Source: Chitinophaga tropicalis (GTDB lineage Bacteria; Bacteroidota; Bacteroidia; Chitinophagales; Chitinophagaceae). From it: 64,000 bases of DNA. The stretch's first letter is position 1; every line of letters begins with the position of its first letter. The DNA is taken from the NCBI RefSeq assembly GCF_009758205.1, contig NZ_WRXN01000014.1, positions 124,001-188,000 of the forward strand, read 5' to 3'. The translations under genes were made by a program, and so were the position numbers. Shown piece after piece: positions 1 through 7,907 of the stretch. A model generated the notes under the pieces. That model made no database searches. It worked only from the letters and a program-made list of their open reading frames with translations, and was not told where the DNA came from.

Positions 1-1
1 G

Positions 2-772
2 GGCGCATGGCAATACTCCATACCTCCTGATGCCTCCCCGCAAACACTTGATTTTGATGCCTTCCTGAAAGATACTGCCAAAGTCCCCTTCGATCCCGTA
101 CGTTTCTTCCGCTGGCGCAACTACAGGGCCTATGGTACCGGTATTCCGGGAGATCTGTTCGTACACCTGATATCCGGCCTGCATTTTATTACCGGCTCTC
201 TCGGACCGGAACGCGTTTATGCCAGTGGTAACCTGGTACAATGGAAAGATGGAAGGGATGTACCCGATGTAGTGGTAGCCATTTTCGATTACCCTGAAAC
301 CAAACAGCATCCGGCTTTTCAGATGACCTTACGCGTCAACTTCGCAGATGGCAGCGGGGGAGGGGAATATACCCGCCTCATTGGTACAGAAGGTGTGATG
401 GAACTGGGATGGGAAGACTTCCGTATCAAAAAGCACCGGCTGCCGGAAGCACCAGGCTATGGAGGATGGGATACCTACAACACCTTCACCAAAGACATGC
501 AGGAAACATTTGTAAAGCAATACAACGCAAAATATACGGATGAACAAAGAAAGCCTGCACAGGTATCAGAGAATAGTTACAGGGCTCCGCAGGGTTATGA
601 TTCCCGGCTGGACCATTTCATCAATTTCTTTGAATCCATGCGTAGTGGCAAACCCGTTGTGGAAGATGCTTCCTTCGGATTGCGTGCAGCCGGTCCGGCG
701 CTGCTTACCAACGAAAGCTATTTCCGCCGGGAACCGCTTAAATGGGATGCAGAAAAAATGCAGATTGTCTAA
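2..772 (+). CDS. Gfo/Idh/MocA-family oxidoreductase, C-terminal part (5' end outside window)
   Basis: The frame is open from the first bases of the window to TAA at 770-772, so only the C-terminal 256 residues are seen and the NAD(P)-binding Rossmann fold lies to the left. The visible part reads as the substrate-binding alpha/beta domain of the Gfo/Idh/MocA family: 'WQYSIPPDAS', 'YRAYGTGIPGDLFVHLISG', 'GTEGVMELGWEDF' and a C-terminal 'LDHFINFFESMRSGKPVVED' region. Such enzymes oxidise or reduce sugars and inositols, or hydrolyse glycosides by an NAD-assisted route. In Bacteroidota many are exported, but the N-terminus that would show this is missing. A second, more distant family member lies at 60887-62242. 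The substrate cannot be told. Confidence 0.85.
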   Translation, partial: GAWQYSIPPDASPQTLDFDAFLKDTAKVPFDPVRFFRWRNYRAYGTGIPGDLFVHLISGLHFITGSLGPERVYASGNLVQWKDGRDVPDVVVAIFDYPETKQHPAFQMTLRVNFADGSGGGEYTRLIGTEGVMELGWEDFRIKKHRLPEAPGYGGWDTYNTFTKDMQETFVKQYNAKYTDEQRKPAQVSENSYRAPQGYDSRLDHFINFFESMRSGKPVVEDASFGLRAAGPALLTNESYFRREPLKWDAEKMQIV

Positions 773-810
773 CAGGATAACATTACATTCGTAGCATCAA
801 TTTGTCACCT

Positions 811-2946
811 ATGAGAAGAGCCGCTGCATTTTGCATAATGTTGTCAGGCATGGGCCTGTTTGCCTGTAAGGAAAATAATAAGAAGATGCCGGAAGAAGTT
901 ATATCAACAATAAAACCACCCGTTGCGGAACAGATAGATACCGCAATGACCATTCACGGAGATACCAGGATAGATAAGTACTATTGGATGAACGACAGGA
1001 ACGATCCGCGTGTCATCAGTTACCTGAAAGCAGAAAACGCTTACCTGGACACCATTATGAAGCCGTTTGCCAAACTACGGCAAAAGCTGTACGACGAAAT
1101 GCGCGGCCGTATCATGGAAACAGATGCAAGCGTACCTTATCTCAAAGAAGGATACTATTACTACACCCGTTATACGCAGGGAAAGGAGTACCCGGTGTAC
1201 TGCCGCAAGAAAGGCAGCCTGGAAGCTACTGAAGAGATCATCCTGGATGTGAATGTACTGGCTCTGGGGCATGACTATTACCAGGTAGGCGGCCTTACAG
1301 TAAGCCCTGACGGTCTGTGGCTGGCTTATGGTGTTGATACGGTAAGCCGCCGTAAATACACTATCTATATCAAAAACCTGCAAACAGGAGAACTGTTGCC
1401 GGAAACCATAGCCGAAACTTCCGGTAGCGTAGCATGGGCAAGTGATAATAAGACCTTCTTCTATACGGTGAAAAATCCCGTAACACTCAGGGAAGAACGT
1501 ATTAAACGCCATACGGCAGGTACGGATGCCGCGAAAGACAAAGATATCTTTACAGAGAAGGATGAAACCTATACTACCAGGACCTACCGCAGCAAATCCG
1601 GTAAGTTCATCATGATAGAAAGCAGCAGTACTTTATCTTCCGAGTTCCGCGTACTGGATGCGTCTAAACCTGATGATGCTTTCCGCGTTTTCCAGCCCAG
1701 GCAGAAAGACATGCTCTACGATATAGATCACCAGGATAACCAGTTCTACATCGTTACCAACTGGGAAGCGGTGAACTTCCGCCTTATGCAATGCCCACAG
1801 GATAAAACAGAGCGGAGTAACTGGAAAGAGGTCATCCCTCACCGTACAGATGTGCTGCTGCAGGGCATAGAATTGTTCCGCGAACACCTGGTGCTCAGTG
1901 AAAGGAAGAACGGGCTGACACAGCTGCGTGTTATCAATACCCGCACAAAGGCAGATCACTATCTGCATTTTGAAGAACCTGCTTATGTAGCGTCTATCTC
2001 CGTAAATCCTGAATTTGATACAAAAACGCTGCGTTACACCTACGCTTCCATGACAACTCCCGTATCCACGTATGATTATGACATGGATGCAAAAACAAAT
2101 GAACTGCGTAAAAGGCAGGAAGTGCTGGGAGGTTATGATCCGAAGGATTATGTAACAGAAAGACTGTACGTTACAGCAAGGGACGGCGTGAAAGTACCTG
2201 TTTCCATAGTATATAAAAAAGGTTTTGAGAAGAACGGTAAAAAGCCGCTGTTACTGTATGGCTATGGCTCTTATGGTTTCAGTGTGGAACCCGGTTTCAA
2301 CAGTAACCGTCTCAGTCTGCTGGACAGGGGCTTTGCCTATGCAATAGCTCATATCAGGGGTGGTGAGGAAATGGGAAGGCAATGGTATGAAGATGGAAAG
2401 CTGTTCAAAAAGATGAACACTTTTACTGACTTCATTGATTGTGCTGATTACCTGGTAGCGCAGCATTATACTGACAGCTCTCACCTGTATGCTATGGGTG
2501 GCAGCGCTGGCGGATTGCTTATGGGCGCGGTAGTGAATATGCGTCCGGGATTATGGAAAGGCGTAGTGGCTGCGGTACCTTTTGTAGATGTGCTGACCAC
2601 CATGCTGGATGAAAGTATCCCTTTGACCACGGGAGAATTTGATGAGTGGGGCAATCCAAAGAACAAGGATTCTTATGAGTACATGAAGCAATACTCCCCG
2701 TACGATAATGTAAAAGCGCATGCCTATCCGAACATGCTTGTTACTACCGGCCTGCACGATTCACAGGTACAGTACTGGGAGCCGGCAAAATGGGTGGCTA
2801 AACTGCGTGAGCTGAAAACAGATAAGAATTTACTGCTGCTGCATACCAATATGGAAGCAGGCCATGGCGGGGCTTCCGGCAGGTTTAAGCCGCTGGAAGA
2901 CGTTGCTTTGCAATATGCGTTCCTGTTAGGACTTGAAGAGAAATAA
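811..2946 (+). CDS. S9-family prolyl oligopeptidase / oligopeptidase B-like lipoprotein
   Basis: A 711-residue serine peptidase of family S9A, cleaving short peptides, probably after basic residues (oligopeptidase B, PtrB type) in the periplasm. The N-terminus MRRAAAFCIM...LFAC is a lipoprotein signal with lipobox Cys about residue 19. An N-terminal beta-propeller spans about 90-430 and the alpha/beta hydrolase domain follows. The nucleophile elbow GGSAGG places Ser at about residue 565; the Asp is probably in 'TGLHDSQV' and the His in 'EAGHGGASGR'. The stretch 'DESIPLTTGEFDEWGNP' is typical of PtrB. I start at the ATG at 811; a TTG 9 bp upstream is in frame but less likely. The gene stands alone and ends in a composite terminator region shared with murI. 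Confidence 0.9.
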   Translation: MRRAAAFCIMLSGMGLFACKENNKKMPEEVISTIKPPVAEQIDTAMTIHGDTRIDKYYWMNDRNDPRVISYLKAENAYLDTIMKPFAKLRQKLYDEMRGRIMETDASVPYLKEGYYYYTRYTQGKEYPVYCRKKGSLEATEEIILDVNVLALGHDYYQVGGLTVSPDGLWLAYGVDTVSRRKYTIYIKNLQTGELLPETIAETSGSVAWASDNKTFFYTVKNPVTLREERIKRHTAGTDAAKDKDIFTEKDETYTTRTYRSKSGKFIMIESSSTLSSEFRVLDASKPDDAFRVFQPRQKDMLYDIDHQDNQFYIVTNWEAVNFRLMQCPQDKTERSNWKEVIPHRTDVLLQGIELFREHLVLSERKNGLTQLRVINTRTKADHYLHFEEPAYVASISVNPEFDTKTLRYTYASMTTPVSTYDYDMDAKTNELRKRQEVLGGYDPKDYVTERLYVTARDGVKVPVSIVYKKGFEKNGKKPLLLYGYGSYGFSVEPGFNSNRLSLLDRGFAYAIAHIRGGEEMGRQWYEDGKLFKKMNTFTDFIDCADYLVAQHYTDSSHLYAMGGSAGGLLMGAVVNMRPGLWKGVVAAVPFVDVLTTMLDESIPLTTGEFDEWGNPKNKDSYEYMKQYSPYDNVKAHAYPNMLVTTGLHDSQVQYWEPAKWVAKLRELKTDKNLLLLHTNMEAGHGGASGRFKPLEDVALQYAFLLGLEEK

Positions 2947-2951
2947 TTACT

Positions 2952-3027
2952 GGCCGCAGGCCAAATGCCTTCATTCAAAAAAGCGGTAGGCTAAATCTTT
3001 TTCTTAAAATATAGTCGGCCGCAGGCC
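2952..3027. repeat. Two GCA-triloop mini-hairpin boxes
   Basis: Two copies of GGCCGCAGGCC, each followed by AAAT, lie at 2952-2962 and 3017-3027. Each can fold as GGCC-GCA-GGCC, a 4-bp stem closed by a C(GCA)G triloop. They stand between the peptidase stop and the terminator hairpin at 3040-3080. Related boxes occur in other convergent gaps of this window (7102-7113, 44463-44473, 48041-48059, 60760-60770). Function unknown. Confidence 0.6.
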
Positions 3028-3039
3028 AAATCCCCCCAT

Positions 3040-3080
3040 AAAAAAAATGAGTTTTGCCGAAGGCAAAACTCATTTTTTTT
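3040..3080. terminator. Bidirectional terminator with GAA triloop
   Basis: Perfect hairpin ATGAGTTTTGCC-GAA-GGCAAAACTCAT (3047-3073), flanked by an A7 run on the left and a T8 run on the right, so it can end transcription on both strands: the peptidase from the left and murI from the right. The C(GAA)G triloop recurs in five terminators of this window. Confidence 0.9.
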
Positions 3081-3087
3081 GCAAATT

Positions 3088-3912
3088 TTACATCTCATGT
3101 TCCAGGTACTCAGTTTTCACTGTCTCCCCAAAAAATATCTGCGTCAGCTTCTCAAAGATCAGCGGATCATCAGTAGTAAAAAATTTCCTCCTTCCCCCCT
3201 TACTCAATCTCACCTCCATTTCCGGATGCCTTTGCAGGTAATCCTTCAAACTATGAGCCACTATCTTTCCCTGGGATAATAATGTGATTCCTCCAGGCAG
3301 GAACTGCCGGATCTTCCTTGTCAGGATAGGATAGTGTGTACACGCCAGCACCAGGGTATCTATATCCGGTGCACCCGCCAGTATCTGGTCAAGATATTTC
3401 TTTACAAAATAATCCGCTCCTTCGCTGTCAGCCTCGTTGTTCTCTATCAACGGTACCCACATAGGACAAGCCAGTTGATGCACATTTACATGAGGGAAGA
3501 ACTTTTTGATCTCTATCGGGTAGGATTGTGAGCTGACAGTACCTTGGGTGGCCAGTATTCCTACTTCGCCTGTTTGTGTGAGCGTTCCCACCATTTCTGT
3601 GGTAGGACGTATCACTCCCAGTACTCTGCGGTCCGGCGCTATATGCGGCAGGTCTTTCTGTTGTATGGTACGCAGGGCTTTGGCAGACGCGGTATTGCAG
3701 GCAAGTATTACCAGGGGGCAGCCCATGCTGAAGAGATGCTGTACACATTCCAGCGTGTAGGCATGTATGGTTTCAAACCCCCGGTTGCCATACGGTGCAC
3801 GGGCATTATCGCCCAGGTAGATATAATCATATTCAGGTAATGCTGCTATGATCTCTTTCAGTACGGTCAGTCCGCCATACCCTGAATCAAATACACCTAT
3901 TGGTCCTGTCAT
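3088..3912 (-). CDS. murI: Glutamate racemase
   Basis: Converts L-glutamate to D-glutamate for peptidoglycan synthesis in the cytoplasm. The 274 residues show the N-terminal 'GVFDSGYGGLTVLKEI', the phosphate/substrate loop 'YLGDNARAPYG', and the two catalytic cysteines: Cys72 in 'LACNTASA' and Cys191 in 'LACTHYP'. Length and motifs are normal for the family. Its ATG overlaps the end of the carbonic anhydrase gene by 4 bp (ATGA type), so the two are probably translationally coupled in one leftward transcript. It ends at the bidirectional terminator at 3040-3080. Confidence 0.95.
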   Translation of the reverse strand: MTGPIGVFDSGYGGLTVLKEIIAALPEYDYIYLGDNARAPYGNRGFETIHAYTLECVQHLFSMGCPLVILACNTASAKALRTIQQKDLPHIAPDRRVLGVIRPTTEMVGTLTQTGEVGILATQGTVSSQSYPIEIKKFFPHVNVHQLACPMWVPLIENNEADSEGADYFVKKYLDQILAGAPDIDTLVLACTHYPILTRKIRQFLPGGITLLSQGKIVAHSLKDYLQRHPEMEVRLSKGGRRKFFTTDDPLIFEKLTQIFFGETVKTEYLEHEM

Positions 3913-4571
3913 TTTTCTTTCTTTTTCATCAGTCCTTTTCCTGTCAGGTCGTATATCTCCTGTATGTTGTGCAGTACGCCTTCAAAATCTATGTTCAGGT
4001 CTATCAGGTTTCCTGAGTAAAGATCGTATACCCATCCATGTACGGTAGGGTAGTGGTTCTCATAATAAGATTGCTGTACGGCCGCTGTTTTGATCACGTT
4101 CACGCATTGTTCCTGTACGTTCAGTTCTACCAGCCGGTTGAAACGGGCATGATCATCTTCTATCGCGTCCAGTTCCACTCTGTGCAGGCGGTATACGTCG
4201 CGTATATTACGCAGCCAGGGATTGAGTATGCCCAGGTCTGCTGCCTGCATGGCCGCTTTTACGCCTCCGCAATTGTAATGGCCGCAAACGATGATGTGTT
4301 TCACCTGCAGGTGTCTTACTGCGTAGTTGATAGTAGACATCACGTTGAGGTCAATGTTATTCACCAGGTTGGCCACGTTGCGGTGTACAAACACCTCGCC
4401 TGCATCCAGTCCCATGATCTCGTTGGTGGGTACCCTGCTGTCACTGCATCCTATGTACAGGTAATCCGGGTTTTGTTCCTTAGCCAGTTTTTTGAAGAAG
4501 TCTGTATCGCCTGCCGTTTTCTGAGCAACCCAAAGACGGTTGTTCTCGAAGATTTCATTGTACTTGGTCAT
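3909..4571 (-). CDS. can: Beta-class carbonic anhydrase
   Basis: Interconverts CO2 and bicarbonate, supplying bicarbonate to carboxylases. The zinc and catalytic residues can be read at Cys42-Asp44 ('GCSDSRVP'), His98 and Cys101 ('CGHYNCGG'), the same numbers as in the E. coli enzyme Can. Arg46, which pairs with Asp44, is present. The length of 220 residues is usual. First gene of the can-murI unit; a possible -7 box (TATCTTTAC) lies on the minus strand about 30-40 bp upstream of the ATG. Confidence 0.93.
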   Translation of the reverse strand: MTKYNEIFENNRLWVAQKTAGDTDFFKKLAKEQNPDYLYIGCSDSRVPTNEIMGLDAGEVFVHRNVANLVNNIDLNVMSTINYAVRHLQVKHIIVCGHYNCGGVKAAMQAADLGILNPWLRNIRDVYRLHRVELDAIEDDHARFNRLVELNVQEQCVNVIKTAAVQQSYYENHYPTVHGWVYDLYSGNLIDLNIDFEGVLHNIQEIYDLTGKGLMKKKEK

Positions 4572-4624
4572 GTAATGCAGTTTTGAGTGAGTGAAGATGG
4601 TGGTAAAGATATGAAATAGAGTTT

Positions 4625-5344
4625 TTAATCGGCAGACAGTCTCATACGATAGGCATTCATCGCTGCTTTGCCCAGTTTTTCCGTGAGCCGGTGATTCACT
4701 ACGGCACCTACGGCGGCGCCTATAACAGGCATGAGCTGAAGCAGTTTGGCCAGGTCCAGGTAGTCCCGGTATTCCTGCTGGAAATTCCGCCAGTCAAAAG
4801 CATGTATATCGTCAGGCAATTCCCGGCTGTATTGCTGCCAGTTGGCAATGACGGGATATATTTTATTCCGCGATTCCTGTGCAGAAAAAGTGATCTGGAA
4901 GATGTAGAGAATGAAGATGCGTTCCTTGTAATTGTTCACGTCATATCCGTACAGGGCGGCAATATCAAACAGCATTTTCATTTTGATGGCCAGGAAAAGG
5001 GGAAAGTCTGCCAGTCCCAGGAGAATACCTCCCGCCCCGGTCAGGGCGCCTTCGGTAGCGGCAGTGGTCTTGTAGAAGCTGATCCTGGCCCTTACTTTTT
5101 CTTCCAGGAGCAGGATATCGCTCTCCCGCAGGGGGGAGGGTGCTGTAAAGCCCGCTCCGGTTATAACGGCGCGGGTCATTTGTTTAATGGCGGTGGTCAG
5201 GGCATTATGGACCTTTTCGGGGATCACTTTGTTGATCCGCTGCTGTACCTTGCGCGCCAGCCTGCCCGGAAGGCCTGGCCCCCGTTGCATGGCTTTCTGC
5301 CAGGTACGCAGCTCTTTGTTCATTTTTTCCTTATAAATGTCCAT
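4625..5344 (-). CDS. EcsC-family protein
   Basis: A 239-residue protein resembling the EcsC family, whose founding member is encoded in the Bacillus subtilis ecs ABC-transporter operon and whose biochemical role is unknown. A basic N-terminal segment is followed by a central stretch with small-residue, glycine-rich hydrophobic segments ('TGAGGILLGLADFPLFLAIKM') and a C-terminal one ('LMPVIGAAVGAVVNHRL'), which suggests peripheral or shallow membrane association. I start at ATG 5344 (MDIYKEKMNK); an in-frame ATG 48 bp upstream would add a cysteine-rich extension running toward the promoter of the divergent ABC-F gene. No operon partner. Confidence 0.75.
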   Translation of the reverse strand: MDIYKEKMNKELRTWQKAMQRGPGLPGRLARKVQQRINKVIPEKVHNALTTAIKQMTRAVITGAGFTAPSPLRESDILLLEEKVRARISFYKTTAATEGALTGAGGILLGLADFPLFLAIKMKMLFDIAALYGYDVNNYKERIFILYIFQITFSAQESRNKIYPVIANWQQYSRELPDDIHAFDWRNFQQEYRDYLDLAKLLQLMPVIGAAVGAVVNHRLTEKLGKAAMNAYRMRLSAD

Positions 5345-5400
5345 ATGATAGGAATTCTTGCAAAGAATAAACCACAAACAGGAAAACCCCAAACATTTCG

Positions 5401-5409
5401 TAACTTTGC
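5401..5409 (+). promoter_or_regulatory. Bacteroidota -7 promoter box for the ABC-F gene
   Basis: TAACTTTGC matches the Bacteroidota sigma-A -7 consensus TAnnTTTG and lies 22 bp upstream of the ATG at 5432. I see no clean -33 TTTG. Confidence 0.65.
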
Positions 5410-5431
5410 GCCTTAAATTTCTTTAGCCAGC

Positions 5432-7078
5432 ATGATCAGTGTTAAAAACGTATCGCTTTCTTTCGGGAAAAGAGTGTTGTTCGATGAAGTTAACCTCAAT
5501 TTTACAAAAGGTAACTGTTATGGGGTAATAGGCGCCAATGGGGCCGGTAAGACAACTTTCATGAAAATTCTGTCAGGTGAGATCGAACCCTCCAAAGGGT
5601 CTGTAGAGATCACTCCTGGCGAGCGTATGAGCGTGTTGAAACAGAACCATTTCGAATTTGACGAGGTCACCGTTCTGAATACCGTTCTGATGGGTAATAA
5701 GAAGCTCTGGGAGATTGCTCACGAAAGGGATGCTATCTATGCCAAAGCTGACTTTACCGAAGAAGACGGTATGCGTGCAGGTGAACTGGAGGCTGAATAC
5801 GGCGAAATGGGCGGTTATACCGCTGAAAGCGATGCCGGTGTGCTGCTGGGCGATCTTGGCGTGTCTGAGGAAACTCACAGCATGCTGATGAAAGACCTGA
5901 GCGGTAACCTCAAGGTACGTGTACTGCTGGCTCAGGCATTGTTCGGTAACCCGGACATCCTGCTGCTGGATGAGCCCACCAACCACCTGGACGTTGAAAC
6001 CATCGGGTGGCTGGAAAACTTCCTGGCTGATTATGAGAACATTGTGATAGTGGTATCGCACGACCGTCACTTCCTGGATGCTGTTTGTACCCATGTGGCG
6101 GATGTAGACCGCGCCAAAATACAGATCTTCTCCGGTAACTATAGCTTCTGGTACGAGTCTTCCCAGCTGATGGCCCGCCAGATAGCAGATAAGAACAAGA
6201 AGATGGAAGATAAACGTAAGGACCTGCTGGACTTCATTGCCCGCTTCAGTGCCAACGCTTCCAAAAGTAAACAGGCTACTTCCCGTAAAAAAGCACTGGA
6301 AAAACTGGTTATCGAAGATATCCAGCCTTCCAACCGTAAATATCCTGGTATCATCTTCAAGCAGCAGCGTGAAGTAGGCAACCAGATCCTGAATGTGGAA
6401 AAGCTGGAGAAATCTATCGAAGGCAATACTCTGTTCAGTAATGTGACTTTCACTGTAAATAAGGGTGATAAGATTGCTTTCCTGTCTAAAGATCATATAG
6501 CCCTCACTACTTTCTTCGAGATCATTAACGGAGAGCAGCAGGCTGATGGTGGTAAATATGAGTGGGGAACTACCGTTACCTCAGCTTATCTGCCTAACGA
6601 TAACGCCAAATTTTTCACAGATCCTTCCCTGAACCTGATGGACTGGCTGCGCCAGTTCGTGCCTCCGCACGTAACAGATGTGGATGAGCCTTTCCTGCGC
6701 GGTTTCCTGGGTAAAATGCTGTTCAGCGGCGATGAGATCATGAAGAAGACCAGTGTGCTGAGCGGTGGTGAGAAAGTACGTTGTATGACCAGCCGTATGA
6801 TGCTGCAAGACCCTAACGTGGTTGTGCTGGACGAGCCTACCAACCACCTTGACCTGGAATCTATCCAGTCTTTCAACGAAAGCATGATCAACTTCAAGGG
6901 GATCGTGATGTTCACTACGCATGACCATACTTTTATGCAGTCTGTAGCTAACCGTATCATAGAGATTACGCCAAGGGGGATTATTGACAGGCTCTCTACA
7001 TTTGATGAGTACCTGGAAGATGAAAGGGTGAAGGCGCTGAGAGAAGAGATGTATGGAGAGAAAGTCGCTATTTCTTAA
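5432..7078 (+). CDS. ABC-F family ATPase, YbiT-like, with one degenerate ATP site
   Basis: A soluble protein with two ATP-binding cassettes and no transmembrane segments (548 residues). ABC-F proteins act on the ribosome E site or give antibiotic protection; the sequence most resembles YbiT ('RVLLAQALFGNPDILLLDEP', 'THVADVDRAKIQIFSGNYSFW'). NBD1 has a good Walker A (GANGAGKTT, Lys40) and Walker B but an altered signature, LSGNLK at 156-161. NBD2 has a normal signature (LSGGEK at about 443) and Walker B, but its Walker A reads FLSKDHIALTTFF, with Leu358 where Lys belongs. In a head-to-tail dimer, site 2 (Walker A of NBD2 with signature of NBD1) is thus degenerate on both faces. A charged linker separates the domains at about 245-320. 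Confidence 0.9.
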   Translation: MISVKNVSLSFGKRVLFDEVNLNFTKGNCYGVIGANGAGKTTFMKILSGEIEPSKGSVEITPGERMSVLKQNHFEFDEVTVLNTVLMGNKKLWEIAHERDAIYAKADFTEEDGMRAGELEAEYGEMGGYTAESDAGVLLGDLGVSEETHSMLMKDLSGNLKVRVLLAQALFGNPDILLLDEPTNHLDVETIGWLENFLADYENIVIVVSHDRHFLDAVCTHVADVDRAKIQIFSGNYSFWYESSQLMARQIADKNKKMEDKRKDLLDFIARFSANASKSKQATSRKKALEKLVIEDIQPSNRKYPGIIFKQQREVGNQILNVEKLEKSIEGNTLFSNVTFTVNKGDKIAFLSKDHIALTTFFEIINGEQQADGGKYEWGTTVTSAYLPNDNAKFFTDPSLNLMDWLRQFVPPHVTDVDEPFLRGFLGKMLFSGDEIMKKTSVLSGGEKVRCMTSRMMLQDPNVVVLDEPTNHLDLESIQSFNESMINFKGIVMFTTHDHTFMQSVANRIIEITPRGIIDRLSTFDEYLEDERVKALREEMYGEKVAIS

Positions 7079-7101
7079 GCATATTATTTAAATTTTTAGC
7101 C

Positions 7102-7113
7102 GGGCGCAGACCC
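7102..7113. repeat. GCA-triloop mini-hairpin box
   Basis: GGGC-GCA-GACCC folds as a short stem with a C(GCA)G triloop and one bulged A, preceded by TTTTTAGCC and followed by AAAAA. It precedes the terminator at 7115-7148, as the related boxes at other convergent gene ends do. Confidence 0.5.
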
Positions 7114-7114
7114 A

Positions 7115-7148
7115 AAAAGAGAGGGTGCATCAGAACGATGCACCCTTT
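7115..7148. terminator. Convergent terminator hairpin
   Basis: Stem GGGTGCATC / GATGCACCC (7123-7131 and 7137-7145) with loop AGAAC. The minus-strand reading is followed by CTCTTTTT, a fair U-tract; on the plus strand only TTT follows. It lies between the converging ABC-F and receiver-domain genes. A close relative occurs at 16770-16800. Confidence 0.75.
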
Positions 7149-7201
7149 GCAATAATTGTATATGTCCCCTGAAAGGAGTCCTGCAGTGGCAGGAAACTCT
7201 A

Positions 7202-7603
7202 TTAACTTTGATACAGATAGTTTTTGATGACCTCCATTTTGGAAGGGTCCAGCGGTTTGGTGATGTAAGCCATCAGCTCGGGTGTACGCTGTACCTTCTG
7301 CATATCCCGCATATCAAGTGAAGACGAGCACATGATAATAGGTATCTGGTGATGCAGGGAATGTTTAATATCACGGTAAGCCTCAATAAAATCCCATCCG
7401 TTCATCCTTTGCATATTCATATCCAGTATGATCAGCGAGGGCAAACCCATTTTCACACGTTGCAGGTGCTCCAGTGCATCTTCTGCACAAAGGAACGAAG
7501 TAACTTCCAGGTTTTCACCCTGTTGTTCAAGCATTTTTTTCAGGATGAAATGAAATATTTCATCGTCGTCAACAACATACACTTGCTTAGAGCTTTCCGC
7601 CAT
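7202..7603 (-). CDS. Single-domain response regulator (receiver only)
   Basis: A 133-residue CheY-like receiver with no output domain. The acidic pocket is Asp12-Asp13-Asp14 (VVDDDE), the phosphoacceptor is Asp61 ('IILDMNM'), the switch Ser is in 'IMCSSS' and the conserved Lys is Lys116 ('YITKPL'). Proteins of this type in Bacteroidota often act as phosphotransfer or protein-interaction partners of hybrid histidine kinases encoded elsewhere. No kinase gene lies in the window, so the partner is unknown. The gene is monocistronic. Confidence 0.9.
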   Translation of the reverse strand: MAESSKQVYVVDDDEIFHFILKKMLEQQGENLEVTSFLCAEDALEHLQRVKMGLPSLIILDMNMQRMNGWDFIEAYRDIKHSLHHQIPIIMCSSSLDMRDMQKVQRTPELMAYITKPLDPSKMEVIKNYLYQS

Positions 7604-7843
7604 AACTGATACCTGTATTTATCCTGTTAGTTTTCCTAACGTTTACAATCTGCAAAGGGTGTAACCTGGTCGCTGCAAGTAAGAGGCATTTCCCCGTTTT
7701 CACATGATATTACCTGCAAATAAACACTAATTAATTATATTTTTATATATGACTTTTTCTCAATAACTAATTGTTAACAAATTGACACCGCAATTGTCAC
7801 CTGTTGCATATTAACAGGAGTCCTAACATACAGGCAAAAAAAA
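7604..7843. other. AT-rich intergenic stretch without gene
   Basis: About 240 bp between two leftward genes (304 bp counting the terminator at 7844-7882). It should hold the promoter of the receiver gene, since the upstream gene is terminated, but I do not see a clean TAnnTTTG on the minus strand. No ORF, tRNA or repeat is evident. Confidence 0.5.
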
Positions 7844-7882
7844 TCCCAAATTCCTTATCCGTGGCGGATATGGAATTTGGGA
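7844..7882 (-). terminator. Terminator of the coiled-coil protein gene
   Basis: Stem TCCCAAATTCC / GGAATTTGGGA continued inward by TATCCG/CGGATA after one T.T mismatch. On the minus strand it is followed by seven T, so it terminates the leftward gene that ends at 7908. Confidence 0.85.
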
Positions 7883-7907
7883 CCCGGTATTCCGGAGGCA
7901 GTTTTTC

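Noticed and set aside
5573..6496. 307-residue open frame on the minus strand
   Set aside because: Antisense to the ABC-F gene, no family motifs, no promoter or start context; an artefact of codon usage on the coding strand.
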